Below, one piece after another: positions 6,418 to 9,462 of a stretch of 9,462 bases of DNA (position 1 is its first letter; the number at the start of each line of letters is the position of its first letter). The stretch covers positions 1 to 9,462 of the forward strand of contig JBBQTQ010000089.1 of NCBI GenBank assembly GCA_038213135.1. The letters are read 5' to 3'. Source of the DNA: JBBQTQ01 sp038213135. GTDB lineage: Bacteria > Actinomycetota > Thermoleophilia > Gaiellales > Gaiellaceae. The translations under genes were made by a program, and so were the position numbers. The notes beneath the pieces were generated by a model. That model searched no databases. It saw nothing but the letters and a program-made list of their open reading frames with translations, and was not told where the DNA came from.

Positions 6418-6423
6418 AGCTTA
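6418..6423 (-). promoter_or_regulatory. Candidate -10 box of a leaderless promoter for the PEP mutase-like gene
   Basis: Minus-strand TAAGCT, a 6-nt spacer (CGGGTT), then the GTG at 6409-6411. The hexamer starts right after the 3' end of the SRP RNA closing helix (6424), so any -35 contact would lie inside the SRP RNA gene. No Shine-Dalgarno sequence precedes the GTG. Confidence 0.45.
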
Positions 6424-6703
6424 GCCCGGTCGCGCGTTCCGCCTTCGAGGAAGTTTTCCGGTCGGCGCCCGCGTCGCCGGCTCAGGCCAGGCCTGGCCGC
6501 GGCACCTGGGAGGGATTGCTTAGCGCTGCTTCCTTCCGGACCTGACGCGGTTCGCAGGCTCCCAGTGCGCGGAACCTGACCCTCGACGCCGGCGCGCGCG
6601 AGCCCCAGATTCCGGAAAACCCGCCCCTCGGGCGGCGTTCGGTCCCGCTAGAGCGGGTTGCGGGTTCAGGGAACCGCTAGCTCCCCACCTAGCGCGACCG
6701 GGC
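6424..6703 (-). ncRNA. ffs: Signal recognition particle RNA, large bacterial type with Alu domain
   Basis: RNA scaffold of the signal recognition particle, which directs ribosomes making membrane proteins to the translocon. The Ffh-binding S-domain tip is unmistakable on the minus strand: GTCAGGTCCGGAAGGAAGCAG, with the GGAA tetraloop at 6534-6537. Further 5' the sequence closely follows the Bacillus subtilis scRNA Alu region: GGGGAGCTAGCGG..CCC (hairpin 6669-6686) and CCCGC..GCTCTAGCGGG (hairpin 6644-6664). Their loops contain complementary GCGG (6674-6677) and CCGC (6653-6656), the known Alu loop-loop contact. A perfect 12-bp helix between 6692-6703 and 6424-6435 closes the molecule at about 280 nt. 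The exact ends are inferred from this helix and from a -10 box 6 nt upstream of 6703. The commoner small bacterial SRP RNA has only the S-domain portion. Confidence 0.93.
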
Positions 6704-6708
6704 GGAGC

Positions 6709-6715
6709 TATCGTA
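6709..6715. promoter_or_regulatory. Overlapping divergent -10 boxes for SRP RNA (-) and tRNA-Val (+)
   Basis: The 7-mer TATCGTA gives TACGAT on the minus strand (6710-6715), 6 nt before the SRP RNA 5' end at 6703. It also gives TATCGT on the plus strand (6709-6714), 11 nt before the tRNA 5' end at 6726. Both fit TANNNT. No good -35 is seen for either; the minus -35 position would fall inside the tRNA gene and the plus one inside the SRP RNA gene. Confidence 0.5.
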
Positions 6716-6725
6716 CCTTCGCTCG

Positions 6726-6800
6726 GGGCGCGTAGCTCAGCGGGAGAGCGCCCGCTTCACACGCGGGAGGTCGCTGGTTCGATCCCAGCCGCGCCCACCA
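6726..6800 (+). tRNA. tRNA-Val (anticodon CAC)
   Basis: A full cloverleaf can be drawn. Acceptor GGGCGCG (6726-6732) pairs perfectly with CGCGCCC (6790-6796). The D stem is GCTC/GAGC (6735-6738 with 6746-6749). The anticodon stem CCCGC/GCGGG (6751-6755 with 6763-6767) encloses loop TTCACAC, putting CAC at 6758-6760, which reads GTG (Val). The variable loop is AGGTC. The T arm is GCTGG-TTCGATC-CCAGC (6773-6789). The discriminator is A, and CCA is encoded at 6798-6800. It reads divergently from the SRP RNA and convergently toward the glycosyltransferase gene. A T-rich stretch follows (6805-6815), but I see no clear terminator hairpin. Confidence 0.97.
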
Positions 6801-6880
6801 AGGCCTCTTCTTTCAAAGCAGCGACCTCGAGGAACGTCTCCTTTAGCGTGGGAGTCGCCGCTGATCGCGGCCGCGCGCGC

Positions 6881-8077
6881 CTACGTCTGGTCTTCGTCGA
6901 GTCGCAGGAAGCTGAGGAAGAAGCTGGCGACGATCGTCTGGAAGCCGATCACGAGCAGCCCCGCCGAGGGGATCGCGATGCGCATGGTGTGGTCGAAGTT
7001 GAGCGCACCGAACGAGCGCTGTCCCCAGTCGACGATCGCGTAGAGCGAGCCCGCCAGCCCGGCCAGCGCGAGCGCCGCGCCCAGGACGAGCCCGCGCTCG
7101 AGGCTGACCATTCCGGACAGCCGTGTGAGACGCGCGTTCTCGCGCAGGAGCCCCTGCCGGATCCCGAACAGCTTCGCGAAGAACGCGACGACGACCAACT
7201 GGAAGCCGAGAATCGTCGCCGTCTCGGCATAGAGGAGCGTGTGGACGTCGAAGCGCACCCCGCCGATCTTGAGCGGCCCGGGGAGAAGCGCGATCGTCGA
7301 CCCGAGACCGGCCAGGAACAGCGCGACCCCCGGGTAGAGAAAGAGCCAGCGCGGGCTGTAGAGAAGGAGCAGCCGGAGGTGACGCCATCCGTCCCGTAAC
7401 GGGCGCAGGTGCGGCCTCCGGCCCTCGGTGCCCGGGGAGAGTGTCGTCGGCACCTCGGTGATCCGGTAGTTCGCGAGCGTCGCCTTGATCACCATTTCGC
7501 TGGCGAACTCCATGCCCGGCGATCGCAGCCCCAGCGCCAGAATCGAGTCGCGGCGGAAGGCGCGTAGCCCACAGTGGAAGTCGCCGACCGGGCTGCGGAA
7601 CAGCAGGCGGCCGACACCGCTCAGGATCGGGTTGCCGACAAGACGGTTGAGCCGGGGCATCGCGCCCTCGGCGATTCCGCCCGCGAAGCGGTTGCCCATC
7701 ACAAGGTCGTAGCCCTGCTCGAGCGCGGCGACGAACGACTGGAGCTTGGAGAAGTCGTAGGTATCGTCGGCGTCGCCCATGACCACGAATCGGCCCCGGG
7801 CATCCGCGATCCCAGCCATGAGCGCCGCGCCATAGCCGCGGCGCGGCACCTCGACCACGCGCGCGCCTGCGGCGGTCGCAAGCTCTCGCGAGCCGTCGGT
7901 GCTCCCGTTGTCTGCGACGACGATCTCGCCGCTCAACCCGATCTCCTCGAGGCCGGCGCGGGCCTTCGCGACGCAGGTGCCGATCGTCTCCGCCTCGTTC
8001 AGACAGGGGATGACGACCGAGATGTCGCACGCCTGCTCGTCGGCGCCGGCGCTCGCAGGCAACTCATAGGTCTGCAT
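6881..8077 (-). CDS. Membrane-anchored family 2 glycosyltransferase
   Basis: 398 residues from the ATG at 8075-8077. The N-terminal GT-A domain (about 18-235) resembles polyprenyl-phosphate sugar transferases of the DPM1/GtrB type: VVIPCLNEAETIG (21-33), VVADNGSTDGS (53-63), the metal/nucleotide-sugar motif MGDADDTYDF (100-109), MGNRFAGG (127-134) and GDFHCGLRAFRRD (165-177). Four hydrophobic segments follow, at about 244-266, 282-304, 329-349 and 367-391, so the catalytic domain should face the cytosol on a membrane anchor. It probably moves a sugar from a nucleotide donor to a lipid carrier; donor and acceptor are unknown. A GTG 9 nt upstream (8084-8086) would add three residues, and neither start has a strong ribosome binding site. 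The ATG overlaps the ATG of the divergent neighbour. It converges on the tRNA, 80 nt away. Confidence 0.93.
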   Translation of the reverse strand: MQTYELPASAGADEQACDISVVIPCLNEAETIGTCVAKARAGLEEIGLSGEIVVADNGSTDGSRELATAAGARVVEVPRRGYGAALMAGIADARGRFVVMGDADDTYDFSKLQSFVAALEQGYDLVMGNRFAGGIAEGAMPRLNRLVGNPILSGVGRLLFRSPVGDFHCGLRAFRRDSILALGLRSPGMEFASEMVIKATLANYRITEVPTTLSPGTEGRRPHLRPLRDGWRHLRLLLLYSPRWLFLYPGVALFLAGLGSTIALLPGPLKIGGVRFDVHTLLYAETATILGFQLVVVAFFAKLFGIRQGLLRENARLTRLSGMVSLERGLVLGAALALAGLAGSLYAIVDWGQRSFGALNFDHTMRIAIPSAGLLVIGFQTIVASFFLSFLRLDEDQT

Positions 8078-9462
8078 GGACCGCACCCAGTCTAGAAAAC
8101 GCCTCGTCGTGATCGGTTCCGGCCCGTCTGGGGTCGCGTGCGCGCACGCGCTCGTCGAGCGCGGGCTGCGGCCGCTGGTGCTCGACGCGGGCCGTGGCCC
8201 GGCGGCGAAGCCGGTCGAGCCGGAAGAGCTCTGGCGGTCGTTTCCCGTCGACTTCGACGAGCTGCCGCTGAAGCCGTCGTTCGGCTCGCTCTACCCGTAC
8301 GCCGTCGACGAGCCGTTGCTGCCGACCCGCGCGGAAGGCGTGACCGCGGTTTCCTCCCTCGGCCGCGGCGGGCTGAGCAGCGTCTGGGGGGCTGCCATGC
8401 TGCCGTATGAGGAACGCGAGCTCGAGTCGTGGCCTGTCAGCGACATGGCACAGGCCTATCGCTCGGTACTGAGGTTCGTCCCGCTCGCCGGGGAGCGGGA
8501 CGCGCTCGAGGAGCGGTTCCCGCTATACGTCGACTCGCCGCAGCGCTCGCCGTTGACGCCACAGGTGACGGCGCTCCTCGCAGATCTCCGGCGCGCGCCG
8601 CATCCCGGCATCGTGGCGGGCCGCTCGCGGCTCGCCCTCTGGAGCGAACGCAATCCACACGGAGAACGGTGCAACGAGCTCGGGCTGTGCATGGTCGGCT
8701 GTCCGCGAGGCGCGATCTACAACTCGGCCGCGAGCATCGATGCTCTCGCCGGCGCAGGGAAGCTGGACTACCGTGGCGGGCTCCTGGTCGAAGCGCTCGA
8801 AGAGCAGAGTCACGGCGTTGCCGTCCGCACTCGCACGCTCGACGGCGGCGAGGGAGAGCGATTCGAGGCGGAGCGTGTCTTCGTCGCTGCCGGGGCTCTC
8901 GCGACGACCCGCTTAGTGCTCCGCTCGCTCGAGGCCTACGACCGGTCGGTGCGGCTCCTCGACAGCACGTACTTCACCTTCCCGCTGCTGCGCCACCGGT
9001 CTGCTCCGGTGCGCGCGAACAGCGTCAGCCTCGCGCAGGTCTTCCTCGAACTGGCGGGGGAGCGGCCGGCCCATCTGCAGATCTACGGCTACAACGAGCT
9101 GATGCTCCGCGCGTTCGCCGCGCGGACGCGACTGCCGCTCAGGGCCGCCCGCCTGCTCTCTCCACCAGTCCTCGGGCGGATGCTCTACGTCCAGGGCTAC
9201 CTCCACTCGGATCTCTCACCTGGAATCGAGGTGCGGCTCGGGAGAGACGGAACGCTGCTCGGCGTCCCGGGCGGAGGCGACCCCCGGCCGGCCGTCGATG
9301 CCGTCATGCGGAAGCTTCGGGCGGCCCGGCCGTATCTGCGCGCGACCCCGCTGACTCGGATGCTGCGGGTCTGGGAACCGGGAAAGGGCTTCCACCTCGG
9401 TGGTTCGTTCCCGATGCAGGCGCGGCCGGAGGGCTTTGCCTCGGATGCGCTTGGGCGCCCAG
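8076..9462 (+). CDS. FAD-dependent GMC-type oxidoreductase, partial (3' end outside window)
   Basis: 462 codons are present and still open at the right edge; related enzymes run to about 500-550. The N-terminus has a beta strand and FAD-binding loop RLVVIGSGPSGVACAHALVERG (9-30) ending in VLDAG. A second flavin segment, SLGRGGLSSVWGAAM, follows, then a Cys-rich stretch CNELGLCMVGCPRGAIYNSA (C199, C205, C209) like those of gluconate-dehydrogenase or long-chain alcohol oxidase types, and VFVAAGALATTRLVL. Near the end KGFHLGGSFPM holds His440, which matches the C-terminal catalytic His region. It should oxidise an alcohol or sugar; the substrate is unknown. The ATG at 8076-8078 is the only start that keeps the first strand, since a GTG at 8109 cuts into it. 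It is divergent from the glycosyltransferase, so both may act on a surface sugar or lipid. Confidence 0.86.
   Translation, partial: MDRTQSRKRLVVIGSGPSGVACAHALVERGLRPLVLDAGRGPAAKPVEPEELWRSFPVDFDELPLKPSFGSLYPYAVDEPLLPTRAEGVTAVSSLGRGGLSSVWGAAMLPYEERELESWPVSDMAQAYRSVLRFVPLAGERDALEERFPLYVDSPQRSPLTPQVTALLADLRRAPHPGIVAGRSRLALWSERNPHGERCNELGLCMVGCPRGAIYNSAASIDALAGAGKLDYRGGLLVEALEEQSHGVAVRTRTLDGGEGERFEAERVFVAAGALATTRLVLRSLEAYDRSVRLLDSTYFTFPLLRHRSAPVRANSVSLAQVFLELAGERPAHLQIYGYNELMLRAFAARTRLPLRAARLLSPPVLGRMLYVQGYLHSDLSPGIEVRLGRDGTLLGVPGGGDPRPAVDAVMRKLRAARPYLRATPLTRMLRVWEPGKGFHLGGSFPMQARPEGFASDALGRP

Noticed and set aside
6480..6590. A small (about 100-nt) SRP RNA only
   Set aside because: The upstream Alu hairpins, complementary loops and 12-bp closing helix show that the gene extends to about 6424-6703.
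6616..6635. Terminator-like hairpin CCGCCC-GAG-GGGCGG followed by GTTTT on the minus strand
   Set aside because: It falls inside the SRP RNA between the Alu and S domains. The T-run is only four bases, and the RNA clearly continues to the S-domain tip and closing helix.
6843..8030. A 395-codon minus-strand frame overlapping the glycosyltransferase
   Set aside because: Arg/Gly/Pro-rich with no domains; it is a shifted frame of the glycosyltransferase, whose motifs and membrane segments are in the other frame.

Overview
The window is high-GC bacterial chromosome with codons strongly biased to G/C in the third position, many GTG/TTG starts and almost no intergenic DNA. The gene order (dnaX, ebfC, recR, then lysC and asd) resembles actinobacterial chromosomes. 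The protein flavour, including a small Cys-containing protein after recR and a DnaX with an altered zinc motif, suggests a deep-branching actinobacterium such as Thermoleophilia (Gaiellales/Solirubrobacterales). That placement is inference.

From about 6700 down to 138, everything reads on the minus strand. In transcription order: a signal recognition particle (SRP) RNA of the large type with an Alu domain; a PEP mutase/isocitrate lyase family enzyme; dnaX (clamp-loader tau/gamma subunit); ebfC (YbaB nucleoid protein); a small cupin; recR (recombination mediator); a 108-residue Cys-containing protein of unknown function; lysC (aspartate kinase); and asd (aspartate-semialdehyde dehydrogenase). 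Gaps are short (10, 60, 17 and 22 nt) or absent (dnaX/ebfC overlap 4 nt, ebfC/cupin abut, lysC/asd overlap 8 nt). LysC and Asd catalyse the first two steps of the aspartate pathway (Lys, Met, Thr and, in many bacteria, diaminopimelate). DnaX, EbfC and RecR form the familiar replication/recombination cluster.

A tRNA-Val(CAC) lies divergently from the SRP RNA; their predicted -10 boxes overlap in one nearly symmetric 7-mer. Beyond it a membrane-anchored family 2 glycosyltransferase reads on the minus strand. Its ATG overlaps the ATG of a divergent FAD-dependent GMC-type oxidoreductase that runs off the right edge. These two may belong to a cell-surface glycan or lipid locus (inference).

The strongest non-routine signals are: (1) the large Alu-bearing SRP RNA, whose closing helix ends 12 nt before the next start codon; (2) a repeated TANNNT box 6-7 nt upstream of four start codons, which suggests leaderless transcription from inside an apparently continuous operon; (3) the symmetric divergent -10 between SRP RNA and tRNA; (4) the overlapping divergent ATGs at 8075-8078; and (5) a perfect 10+10 inverted repeat at the end of the cupin gene, upstream of recR. 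I found no mobile element, CRISPR array or clearly new multi-gene system. The first 137 bases are unresolved.
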